Below are positions 45,739-58,382 of a stretch of 64,000 nt of DNA, in pieces. Origin of the DNA: Mercurialis annua (taxonomy: Eukaryota; Streptophyta; Magnoliopsida; Malpighiales; Euphorbiaceae); assembly GCF_937616625.2 (NCBI RefSeq), contig NC_065571.1, positions 26,114,201 through 26,178,200 on the forward strand, given 5' to 3'. Position numbers and translations under genes: made by a program. How positions within the stretch are numbered: position 1 is the stretch's first letter; every line of letters starts with the position of its first letter. A model generated the notes under the pieces. That model was given only the letters and a program-made list of their open reading frames with translations, made no database searches and was not told where the DNA came from.

Positions 45739-48700
45739 CAAACGTTTAAAACGTTACAAAACCAATCCAAACTGCAGATTTATTTAACTTAGTTATCTCT
45801 GTTTGGTTTGTAATGTTTTAAACGTTTGGATTGGTTTTGTAATTTTTTAAATGTTTGGCTTCAATCGCTAAAAATGTGAAACGGTTGGATTTGTTTCGTA
45901 ACGTTTGTAAACGTTTGGGTTCAATCGCTAAAAAGGTGAAACGTTTGGTTTTGTTTCATAACGTTTGTAAACGTTTGGTTCAAATTGCTAACGTTTGGAT
46001 TTGTTTTGTAACGTTTTAGACGTCTAGACTGGTTTCGTAACGTTTTAAATGTTTTGCTTAAAACGCTAAAAAGGTGAAATTGCTAAAAAGTTGAAACATT
46101 TGGTTTTGTTTAGTAAGTTTGTAAACGTTTGGCTTCAATGGCTAAAAATGTGAAACATTTGGATTTGTTTCATAGCGTTTTAAACGTTTGGATTGGTTTC
46201 GTAACATTTTAAATGTTTGGCTTAAATCGCTAAAAACGTGAAACGTTTGGATTTGTTTCGTAACATTTTAAACTTTTGGATTTTTGTCATAACGTTTGTA
46301 AATGTTTGGTTTAAATCGCTAAAAAGGTGAAATGTTTGGAATAGTTTTGTAACGTTTTAAACTTTTGGCTAAAATCGATAAAAAGGTGAAATGTTTGGAT
46401 TTATTTCGTTTGGCTTAAATCGCTAAAATGGTGAAACGTTTGGTTTTGTTTGGTAATGTTTGTAAATGTTTGACTTAAATTGCTAAAAAGGTGAAACTTT
46501 TGGATTGGTTTCGTAACGTTGTAAACGTTTGGCTTAAATCGTTAAAAATGTGAAACGTTTGGATTTTTTTCGTAATGTTTGTAAACGTTTGGCATAAATC
46601 GTTAAAAAGGTTAAGCGTGTAGATTTGTTTCGTAACGTTTTAAATGTTCGGATCGGTTTCATAACGTTTTAAACGTTTAGCTTAAATCGCTAAAAAGTTG
46701 AAACGTTTGGTTTTGTTTCGTAACGTTTGTAAGCGTTTGGCTTAAATTGCTAAAAAGGTAAAACGTTAGGATTTGTTTCGTAGCATTTTAAATGTTTGGA
46801 TTGGTTTCGCAACGTTTCAAATGTTTGGATTTTTTTCGTAACATTATAAACGTTTTGCTTAAATCGCTAAATAGGTAAAACGTTTGGATTTGTTTCGTAA
46901 AGTTTTAAACGTTTGGATTGGTTTTGTAACGTTTTAAATGTTTTGCTTAAATTGATAAAAAGGGGAAACGTTTAGATTTGTTTTGTAACATTTGTATACG
47001 TTGGGCTTAAATCGCTAAAAATGGGAAACGTTTGCATTTGTTTCGTAACATTTGTAAACGTTTGACTTAAATCGCTAAAAAGGGGAAACGTTTGGATTTG
47101 TTTCGTAATGTTTGTAAACGTTTGGATTAGATTGCTAAAAAGATGAAATGTTTGGATTTGTTTCATACCTTTTGTAAATGTTTGGCTTAAATCTCTAAAA
47201 ATGTGAAACATTTGGTTTTATTTCGTATCGTTTGAAATGGTTTCATCTTTGAAGCGATTTAAGCCGAAAGTTTACAAACTCTACGAAACAAATCCATACG
47301 TTCAAAACATTACAAAACAAAACCAAACGTTTCCCCTTTTTAGCGATGTAAGCCAAATGTTTAGATTTGTTTCGTAACGTTTGTAAACGTTTGTCTTAAA
47401 TTGCTATAAAGGTGAAACATTTTGATTTGTTTCGTAATATTTTAAACATTTGGATCGGTTTCGTAACCTTTTTAAACGTTTGGATTAAATCGCTAAAAAG
47501 ATGAAACGTTTGGATTTGTTTTGTAATGTTGTAAACGTTTGGTTTAAATCGCTAAAAAGGTGAAACGTTTGGATTTGATTCGTAACATTTTAAAAATTTA
47601 GACTGGTTTCATAATGTTTTAAACGTTTGGCTTGATCGCTAAAAAGGGGAAACGTTTGGATTTGTTTCGTAACGTTGTAAACGTTTGGCTTAAATCGCAA
47701 AAAAGGTGAAACGATTTTTTGTTTCGTAACGTTTGTAAACGTTTGGATTAAATTTCTAAAAAGGGGAAACGTTTGAATTTGTTTTGTAACGTTTTAAACG
47801 TTTGGATTGGTTTTGTGACGTTTTAAACGTTTGGCATAAATCGCTAAAAAGGTGAAACGTTTGGTTTGGTTTTGTAACGTTTTAAATGTTTGGCTTAAAT
47901 CGTTAAAAAGGTGAAAGGTTTGAATTTATTTCATAACGTTTTAAACGTTTGGGTTGGTTTGGTAACGTTTGTAAACGTTCGGCTAAAATCGCTAAAAAGG
48001 TTAAACGTTTTGATTTGCTTCGTAACATTGTAAACGTTTGGATTGGATTCGTATGGTTTTAAACGTTTGGCTTAAATCGCTAAAAAGGTGAATCGTTTGG
48101 CTTTGTGCACAAATCCAAATGTTTTACCTTTTTAGCGATTTAAGCCAAACGTTTACAAATGTTACAAAACAAATTCAAACGTTTCCCTTTTTAGCGATTT
48201 AAACCAAATGTTATGAAACAAATTCAACCGTTTTAAATTTTTAGCGATTTAAACAAAAAATTTATGTTAAAAACGTTACGAAACCGATCCAAACGTTTCA
48301 CCTTTTTATCGATTTAAGCCAAAAGTTTACAAACGTTAAGAAATAAAAGCAAACATTTCACCTTTTTAGCAATTTAAGCAACACGTTTACAAACGTTACG
48401 AACCAAAACCAAACGTTTCACCTTTTTAGCAATTCAAGCAAAACATTTAAAACGTAACAAGACCAATTTAAACGTTTAAAACGCTGCGAAACAAATCCAA
48501 ACGTTTCACCTTTTCAGCGATTTAAGCAAAACGTATACAAACGTTACGAAACTAATCTAAATGTTTCACATTTTTAGCGATTTAAGCCAAACGTTTACGT
48601 TTAAAATGTTACAAAACAAATCCAAACATTTCTCCTTTTTAGCGATTGAAGCCAAACGCTTACAAACCTTACGAAACAAACCAAACGTTTACTAATGTTA

Positions 48701-51066
48701 TGAAACAAATCCAAATGTTTCATATTTTTAGCAATTTAAGCCAAACGTTTAAAACGTTACAAAACAAATCCAAACGTTTCACCCTTTTAGCGATTTAAGC
48801 CAAACGTTTAAATCATTACGAAACAAAACCAATTCAAACATTTTAAACATTAAGAAACAAATCCAAATGTTTCACATTTTTAGCGATTTAAGTCAAACGT
48901 TTACAAACATTACGAAACAAATCCAAACGTTTCGCCTTTTTAGCGATTGAAGCTAAACTTTTAAAACGTTACAAAACCATTCCAAACGTTTAAAACGTTA
49001 CGAAATAAATCCAAACGTTTCACCTTTTTAGCGATTGAAGCCAAACGTTTACAAACGTTCCGAAAAAATCCAAACGTTCCACATTTTTAGCAATTTAAGA
49101 CAAACATTTACAAACGTTTCGAAACAAATCCAAACGTTTCACATTTTTAGCGATTTAAGCAAATGTTTACGTTTAAAATGGTACGAAACCAATCCAAACG
49201 TTTCTCCTTTTTAGCGATTTAAGACAAACGGTTACAAACGTTACAGACAAAACCAAACATTTCATCTTCTTAGCAATTCAAGCCAAACGTTTACAAACAT
49301 TACAAAACAAAACGAAACACCTTTTAAGCGATTTCAGCCAAACATTTAAAACGTTATGAAGCCAATCCAAACGTTTAAAACGTTACGAAACAAATTATAA
49401 CATTTCACCTTTTTAGCGATTTAAGCCAAACATTTAATAAGTTACAAAATAAATCCAAACGTTTAAAACATTACGAAAAAAATCCAAACGTTTCACATTT
49501 TTAGCAATTTAAGCCAAAATTTACAAACGTTATAAAACAAATCCAAACAATTCACCTTTTTAGAGATTTAAGCCAAACATTTAAAACGTTACAAAACTAA
49601 TCCAAACGTTTCATATTTTTAGCAGTTTAAGCCAAAATATATAAACGTTATAAAACAAATCCAAACGTTTCATCTTTTTAGCGATTTAAGCCAAACATTT
49701 AAAACGTTACAAAACCAATCCAAACGTTTAAAACGTTACGAAACAAATCCAAACGTTTCACCATTTTAGCGATTTAAGCAAAAAGTTTACAAATATTACA
49801 AAACAAATCAAAACTTTTCACATTTTTAGCGATTTAAGCCAAACGTTTACAAACTTGACGAAACAAATCCAAACGTATAACCTTTTTAGCGATATAAACC
49901 AAACGTTTAAAATGTTACGAAACTAATCCAAACGTTAAAAACGTTACGAAATAAATCCAAAGGTTTCACCTCTTTAACGATTGAAGCCAAACGTTTACAA
50001 ACGTTAAGAAAAAAATCCAAACGTTTCATATTTTTAGCAATTTAAGCCAAACGTTTACAAGCATTACGAAACAAATCCAAACATTTCATATTTTTAGCAA
50101 TTAAAGCAAACGATTACGTTTAAAATGTTATGAAACAAATCCAAACGTTTCATATTTTTAGCGATTTAAGGAAACGTTTACATTTAAAACGTTACGAAAC
50201 CAATCAAAACGTTTCACCTTTTTAGCGATTTCAACCAAACGTTAACAAGTGTTACGAAACAAAACCAAACGTTTCATCTTTTTATCAATTTAAGCCAAAC
50301 GTTTACAAACATTTCAAAACAAAAACAAATGATTACAAACGTTACAAAACAAAACCAAACGTTTCACCTTTTAAGCGATTTAGCCAAACATTTGAAACGT
50401 TGCGAAACTAATTTAAACGTTTCAAACTTTTAGCAATTTAAGGCAAACATTTACAAACGTTACGGACAAATACAAACATTTCACCTTTTTAGCGATTTAT
50501 GCAAAACATTTAAAACGTTACAAAATGAGTCAAAACATTTAAAAAGTTACGAAACAAATCCAAACGTTTCACCTTTTTAGCGATTTAACTAAACGTATAT
50601 AAACGTTACGAAACAAAACCAAACGTTTCACCTTTTTAGCGATTTAAGCCAAACGTTTAAAACGTTACGAAACCAATCCAAACGTTTAAAACGTTACGAA
50701 ACAAATCCAAACGTTTCACATTGTTAGCGTTTAAGCCAAACGTTACGAAACTAATCCAAAAGTTTAAAACGTTACAAAACAAATCCAAACGTACGTTTAC
50801 AAACGTTACGAAACAAAACCAAACGTTTCAACTTTTTAGCTATTTCAGCAAAACGTTTCAAACGTTACGAAACCATTCCAAACGACGAAAACATAACGAA
50901 ACGAATCCAAATTTTTAGCGATTTAAGCCAAACGTTTACAAACGTTACGAAACAAGTCCAAATGTTTCCCCTTTTTAGCGATTTAAGCCAAAAGTTTACA
51001 AACGTTACAAAACAAATCAAACGTTTCACCTTTTTAGCGATTTAAGCCAAAAGTTTAAAACGTTAC
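45739..51066. repeat. 60-bp satellite array, block 4
   Basis: It starts with a 33-bp reversed scrap (45739-45771) and a 30-bp island of CACTA sequence (45772-45801). Forward monomers follow to about 47230, a reversed island at about 47231-47352, forward again to about 48106, then reversed to 51066 where E4 is inserted. Monomers are the same 60-bp type with extra half units. No gene. Confidence 0.93.
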
Positions 51067-54000
51067 TGTCACGACCCAATTTCATGAATCGTGACCGGCG
51101 CTAGGGTATGGGTATGGTTGTACCAAAACCCGTAGCAAGCCTCGCGGAAATCAAATAAATATTTAAACCTTGCAGAAAACTGCTCGGGGGCAACCGAGAC
51201 TCCAACCTAGGTCTAGCAATTTATATTACAGTTCAAATATAAATAACTTAAATATCTTAAATGTTCAACCGCATACCTTATTTATAACATCATCGTAATC
51301 CAGAGTAATCATGCCAAATATAAATAATCGAATATATCGACAAACCCAAAGTGTAATATCAAATGTAATAACTAAACTAGTTCTACTGCGGTCTAAGAGT
51401 TCGAAAACAGAAACTAGTTTAATAACATAAAAATCTCCGAGGAATCAAAAGAATCGGAGTGGACCAGCTTTCAAATCATAAACCTGGAAAATTTGGGAAA
51501 ACAACGGGGTCAGATATACTGAGATGAGTTCGCAATACTATTTACATTTATTAAGTTTAAAACCCTTAAATCAAAACATTTTTATACTAATATAATATGA
51601 TTATGGAATAACAGTATTGAAATGATCCCAGCGTAAGTATGACATAGCATATTGAAAAATAAACCCAGAGTGGACGGGAACAAATCCTCGTCAAATTACC
51701 AGCGTAAGTAAGACCATAGTCTGCCGATCCCAGAGTATATACCGGTGCACACAGTCTCGATACAAGCCTATCGAGTAGCTCGTTTCAATCCAGATCCATA
51801 ATCCGTAAAAACAGTTCAAAAGCATTTATAATATTAAAATATGATGCGGTACTTAATAAAGCGGTAAATAGCATTACAAACTCACTGCTTGCTTATCTAC
51901 GTGAATCTTGGCAAACAGCTAACCCTGCGTAGACTCCGAAGCACGAGCAGTCAACAGGTCTAAAACAATATATAAGTTAAAATCCATACAACCCCTAACT
52001 CTAAGAATACTAGACACCACATAGGACTAGCACAATACCGAGTCAAGCATAAACGTAGCCAAAATAGAATGAACAATTAATCACGTAATGACCCGAGTCA
52101 AAAATGAACCACAACGAGTAACATAATACTCAAATAAATAAATAAGCCAAGTCTATTGGGTTTCCGCTTTAAAATCCGTTCCGAAAAGTATTACTTGAAT
52201 AATAAATAAATAATAACTTAAATCAATTTTCTCAAATATTGGGTTAGCCGAGTTACCAATAACTACCAAGCTACCTCACATGTCGGGTGACCCAAGTCTA
52301 ATCCGACCCAAAATATTTTATCAAAATATAAACCAGAGTTTATAATTCCCAAAATCACTTTGATAAAATAAGTATAATCATACCCAATTATAAACCATAG
52401 TTTATAATTATACAATCAACTTGATTAAATAATAAATCAATATTTAAAACGGAACCCAATAGATTTAACCTCAAGTAACCCAAGTTACAATCGAAAACTT
52501 AATCAAATATGTTTTAAAAACGTTCAAGGGCTAAATTGAAATTTAGTCAAAATGACATACCAAAAAGATATTTAAAATCGAATATAATTACCAGAGTAAT
52601 TATATTAATTTAGATTATAAAAATAATCATTGTTTTCAATTTGACAATTTATATCTCGAAACGAAATTCAAAAGTTAAAAATATAAATTTAATCACATTG
52701 GCACGCTAAGCCAAAATATCAAAATATCAATTAATAATAATAATGAATTCCAATTCCCATTTATTATAATCAAAATAAATAATTTAATCGAAATCGTTTA
52801 ATTTATATTAAGATTAATATAAATTTCAAATTGAAATAATAATGCCCAAAGTAATTTCAAATTATGAATAACAATATTATTTAAATTGCTAATTAACAAG
52901 TCGAAATCAATTTCGTAGATTAAAAATCAAAATCAATTCAAAGCAGTTAATAAATAAGCTTAGGAATTAAAAAGTTTTAATCAAAACAATTACATAGAAC
53001 AAATTAAATTCGAAGGACTCAATCAATTTAACCAAAAACAAATGATGACTATCTTACCCATTTAACCACCTCCTACACACCACAAATCAAACTTCCCGCC
53101 AACCACCATTTGTAAAACAATAAAATGGAATTCAAACTCCACCAACAGTAATCATATCAAACCCATAACTTAAAATTTAACACTAATCTTAGTTAATCAT
53201 AAACAACTCATGAGCATGGACACAATTTATACATAGCAACAACTAACATACATAACCCAGCCACAGTATTAATCGGATCGACATTGGAGATGAATCGAAT
53301 AATGATATCCAAGGCAAACAACGATCAACTGTTCATAGCAATCAGTTTGAAGACATTCAATATCAAGCCATGACTAACACAATGAAGTTTACTGAAACTT
53401 AAACCCAAACATTAAGATAAACTTAAGGCATGAACTAAGGCATCAAACATAACCCATGTATGACAGCAACTTAACAAGGAAGATGGCAGTGAACAAACCA
53501 AAGGGAACGACATCAATCAACACCACGACAATGAACCGTAAAGCGAAGGAATTTAACGTACCGTTAACGACACAACCAAGCTAGCGATTCAACGACGGTA
53601 ATACTCGGACAATATGCGGGATAAACGGCCGTAATCGATTCCTAAGCGTAGCGATGATAGAGGACAACGGAATGGATGAATGAATCAAAACACAACTCAT
53701 ATTTAGGCCTAAACGATAGAGATATCAGTTAAGTACGGTAGTGCGATATCGAATGAAAAATAAGAAAAAGCAATGAGAATTACTTACCGGATCTTGAAAC
53801 GATTTGGAATGGAATGGTGTAATTTCTGGTTGTCTTTGATGTCTAGGGAGAGACGGCTATGATTTTAGAATAAGCGAATGAAAAGAATAGGGTTTAACGA
53901 AGACAAACGAGTGAAAAGAAGAAGAAGAAAACGTATACTGCTATACAACTATAAGTTTATGCATTCTTAATGAAGTAGATGGGCCTTCTAAGAATATATG

Positions 54001-54271
54001 GCCAAAATCAAATATTTGTGTGGGCTTTTTACGTGGAAGTTGCATGGGTTGCATGAAAAGCTTTCATATACACTTTTCTTTTTTTTCCTTTTCATTTTCT
54101 TTTAAAATTTTAATAATAAAAACCAAACACGAATCGAATCAACGAACGACTAAAAATAAAATTTAATAAAAATATGTAATGATAATAATAAAAATTATCT
54201 AAAGTTTGACGGAATGTAAAAATTATAATTAAAATTTAAAAGAAAATAATTTTAAAATACGGGATATTACA
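51067..54271 (-). repeat. E4 LTR, copy 1 (terminal 3' LTR)
   Basis: 3205 bp, reading TGTAATATCCC to GGGTCGTGACA on the - strand. Its last bases form a perfect hairpin, GTCACGA/TCGTGAC (51068-51094), at the U5 end. It includes GTAAGT in a good donor context (53782-53787), the double hairpin (52241-52310) and a TATAGTTGTATAGCAG stretch near 53935-53960 that resembles the E1 promoter area. It has no GC-rich dyad array, unlike E1, E2 and E3. It abuts satellite directly. Confidence 0.95.
53782..53787 (-). promoter_or_regulatory. Candidate 5' splice site in E4 LTR
   Basis: ATCCG followed by GTAAGT on the - strand, about 485 bp into the LTR. The second LTR has it at 61098-61103. Depth and sequence match the E1 donor. 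Confidence 0.45.
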
Positions 54272-55793
54272 TTCTTCCCAACTTATTAAAAATTCGTCCT
54301 CGAATTTAAAAATGAATAGAAAAATTAAATGGTCACCACACGTATAAGCGCAAAATTATAAGTTCAACAATTTGGTGCCTCAAATGACTTCTCAAAATAC
54401 GACACGCGTGAACGAAATAAAATTTTTGAATCGAGAATCACCAACGCGCTTATAAGGGAGATTTCCAAAGGATAACAAGTTCAAATCTTAATGACTACCA
54501 AAGTAACATTACAAATGTGAGAATGATCCAAAAATTTAAATCGTAATAGTACGGAGCCAAACTCCAACATTGCAAAACCGGAACATACAAAAACTCACCA
54601 CTAGAATTAAATCTTACACTCCATAACACCTACGCACTATATCGCTTATAGTGGTCTCAACACCAAACGCATCACATGAGAAAACTTAAAACGCCCACTT
54701 ACACAGCATATAATCAAATCAATATATCATCGCGATAAAATACGCTCTCACAAAATAACAGTTGAAAACCAAAATACCACTAGAATCGTCTCGTTCAACC
54801 AACTAAAATCAGCTCGGCAATACCATCAACTTCGCGAACCAAAATGTAAGAAAACACATAAATTTCTAAGAACAACATAACTCAAACTTCTAACAACAAA
54901 ATTTTCATCCTCAAATTTTTTTATTTTGAATTACTAAAACCTCGAATCCTACCGAAGGTCATTTAGATCAAATTTTAATCAATCGGATTATTGGTTATGC
55001 TAAAAAAAAAAAAATTCTATAACAACGCTTTCCGTAAACACAAATATATAACAACGCAAACCACCTTTAATTTGAAATCACTAGCACCTCAAATTTAAAT
55101 ATTATTTTCAGTCAAAAATAATTAACCCGTTGAAAAATCCTTTTGTTTGTAAACATATCAACATGATAAAATGCTCTCGGTTTGAAATTATAACTGAACC
55201 TTACTTTCACAATAATTTTAAGATTTTATAAAATTGTTCATTTAAAACAATTTAAAATTCTCTTTTAAATCAAAACTGGCAAAGTTTCATCACTTTTCAA
55301 AAGTTAAAATCTCACAAATAAAAATTCCTTTATTTACGAAAAAAAAAAATTCATATCGCTATCAAAAAAAATTTAAACAGAAATCAAATCTGTAAAAACA
55401 AAATTCCTTTTTAGTCTTTCAGTGTAAATAAACACGCAGAGTATAACCAATTTCCTTAAATCAAAAATAATCAAATTATATTCTAAGCTTACACAATTCT
55501 TTAATCCGAACTCAATATTTTTCCGCACTTAACACGACTAAACCTCGAGTATAACCTTATAACCATAACTCCTATTTACCAAACACTGATACTCCAAAAA
55601 TATAAAAAAATTCCTTACAATACAATTTCTCCTAAATTACCACCGTTGTCACAGAGTATTTGTCTAGTTTCCAACCAAAATTTCAAAACCGTTTGAAATT
55701 TATCAACCTTTTAAACACCATTTTCACGATATAACTCGCGAGTTTATAAAAAAATATTTTTCTTAAAAAGTCTCACTAATAACATTTATTTTA

Positions 55794-55998
55794 CATAATT
55801 GTGCGCCAGGGTGATGACAGCTCTCATCCCCAAAGAGTTGCATTCAACCCTAATCATTTAATGTCGTGATGAATGTACTAAATGCATGTATCAATTATTT
55901 ATTTCTCTTTTAATTAGTGATCATACTAAATGCTCGATGCAGTTTTCTATTCGTGGAATTTCAAATGCATGCTCATGACATGTTTGGGCACAATTACG
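55794..55998 (-). other. 205-nt conserved block with long-range stem (E4)
   Basis: On the - strand CGTAATTGTGC (55998-55988) pairs with GCACAATTATG (55804-55794), exactly as in E1 and over the same 205-nt span. The inner hairpin GATGA/TCATC and GCAACTCTTTGG are kept. The second copy of the array has it at 63112-63316. Confidence 0.65.
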
Positions 55999-58348
55999 TG
56001 ATAAAAACATTTCAATTTCTTTAAGAAGTTAACATTTGAAATCAATTTTTTTTTTCTTTAAAACATTTCCTAGACATTACACTCTGTGAGACGTGCACTC
56101 GTCCATCTTGACATATTTGCCCATATCTATTATCCTAGTCCACCAATTGGCATCGCCATTAACGAAATAATCCAAATTCAACAACGAAACTAAAATTTAC
56201 TTAACAACGAATTTTCTCTCAAATCAATTTGAAAATAATTCCAAAAGGCAACAAACTAACACGAACGCCTTCACAGCTCTACTATCAGTTTTGGTATTTC
56301 ACCGATCTACCTAATGAAAGATGCTAGTGTATTACTACACTGATCAATCTCTAACACAGTTTCCACATTCTTTTCCAGAATGCCAAAAGCCAAAAGATTT
56401 TGATACTACAATTTATCACAAACGAGCCTGACGTAAAAAAGCATAACGCTCAAAATTTCCACGCACGAGGCAATCACTCACGAGAAGAATTATTCCACCG
56501 ATGTTGAGCAATATAACTCATATCACCTTCCTCTAACAAAGATAGATTCTTAAACATGATCTACTACTAACCCGAAGAGTCGGTCCTCAAATCCATTGAT
56601 ATCTAATTTAATCACCTAAAATCTCCAGAGTTCAAACTATAGATTTGGCTAAACCAATTAGAACATCTAAACTAATCGCAGGCTCAAAACAAAGGCTCAA
56701 AACACACATCGACACCTACGCAAAAGTTAAGCCAAAGAAAAACTAGCAAGAAGTACCCTCACGTGATACTCCACACAATGAGGCCAACAAGGACAATAAC
56801 TACCACGACAACTTAATCAAACATGAGAGACAAAAGTAATAACACACTAAAATAGGTCATGGATTTTTCACACGACCGAAAAGCAACCAAGCATCTTGCA
56901 ATAAACAAAAATCATTAAACATGTAACATCTTATTTGATCATCATGTTTCTACTGACATGACAAATAAAACTCAAGCAACCAAATATGATAACAATATTA
57001 TATCATATAATAATATACTCAAAACGTTAAATCGGATCGAAATAAATAAAGGTATTGACCAAAAATACTAATCAAAGCCCATTTCGAAAGATAGAATTTA
57101 CACAATAGATTTTGAGTTCATGTCGAGCCCCACAGTTTTTAAAAAAAAAATCATTTTTCGGAAAACCTCTTTTATTAAACAATAGATATAATTGCTCCCA
57201 AACGCCTCAATTTAAAATCATCGAGTTAGCCGAGTAATTACCACTTCCAAGCTCAACTCCAAATTTGGGTGACCCAAGTCGAACCCGCAATTACTCTTTG
57301 TAAAACGTATACAAAATATTTTAAAATCCGGAAAAACGTATTTTAAACAAATTCCAGTCCTTTTAAAAATAGGAAGCTCGACGTCTCCCAAATGACAAAA
57401 TCAACACATCACCCAAGTGAAAAAGATAATTATTCTTTAACAACCCTTTTCAGAAACACAAGTTTCAGTCAAAAACTAGTAATTTGAGCATAATACCAAC
57501 AACACCAAAGTGTTGACAACCAAAATATGGTAAAAATTACAAGAGTAATATTAAATCATCAATACGGTATCGCATTAAAATAATAATTTTTTCAAAACAA
57601 TCATTTTGAAAACACCAACATTTTAATTTTTTTAAAAGTACAAGAATCTCATTTTACTTCAAAATAACAACCCTTTTTCAATCCTTCGTCAAATGTAAAA
57701 CTTTGAAATAAACGGATTTTCATTTCACTGGTGAAATTACGGAAAACAATATATTAGGGTGTCATGTACAGGCTAACCATTGAACTATATGGGTCATAAT
57801 ACCAGTTAGGCCAAAGAAACTTTCCTAAGGAAATTTAAAATCAATACGTGGCTAGCAATGTAATCCACAAAACGTGATAAAAAAAATTTCAGTTAAAAAT
57901 CATTTAAACCCGCAACAATGTCAAACCTGACAAAATATCATTTTTAAACTCAAGACTCTCGGCCAACGGCAGAAATACTCACAAAATAAGTCAACCTCAA
58001 CAATTAAAGGCATAAAGTCAGGATACTATCACCCAGTAAAACACATCAACAACATGAAAAGAAAATAACATCATGCCAAAGCATGACTTAAAGAAAATTA
58101 CCAAATAAGATTTTTCGAGAAATCAAAAGCAATTAAAATCATCCAAGTGAAATAACATCAATAAAATAAAATAAAAGCATCAAATCAAAGCATAATTAAT
58201 GACTGACTCGACACATTCCTATCTGTGTAGGCAGAAAATTTTAAAATCAAAAGATGACGTTTCAAAGACAAGACATGAACCTAATTCCGCAGTAGTAACT
58301 ATGACTCAATAACAAACTTAGCAGAGCAAACGCATAGCATGCAAATGG

Positions 58349-58378
58349 CCTTGGTTTGAAACCAAAGCTCTGATACTA
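58349..58378 (-). promoter_or_regulatory. E4 primer-binding site with one mismatch, and palindrome
   Basis: On the - strand TAGTATCAGAGC (58378-58367) follows the LTR end by four bases. The standard tRNA-iMet site is TGGTATCAGAGC, so the second base is changed. The palindrome TTGGTTTCAAACCAA comes directly after it, as in E1. The mismatch may weaken priming, or it may be a fixed family trait. Confidence 0.8.
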
Positions 58379-58382
58379 AGTT

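Larger units (their letters stand above)
54272..58382 (-). other. E4 internal region, non-coding
   Basis: 4111 bp from the primer site (58367-58378) to the purine tract (54272-54283, AGTTGGGAAGAA on the - strand). No frame resembles gag or pol. Contents: the primer palindrome (58349-58367), a double hairpin (57222-57290) and the 205-nt block (55794-55998). The CACAGAGTGTAA-type motif is near 56080-56095. The rest is AT-rich and unrecognised. Confidence 0.85.

Noticed and set aside
54272..58382. Decayed pol in the E4 interior
   Set aside because: I looked for reverse transcriptase (YxDD), RNase H and integrase (HHCC, chromodomain) signatures in the - strand and saw none; stops occur every few dozen bases in all frames.
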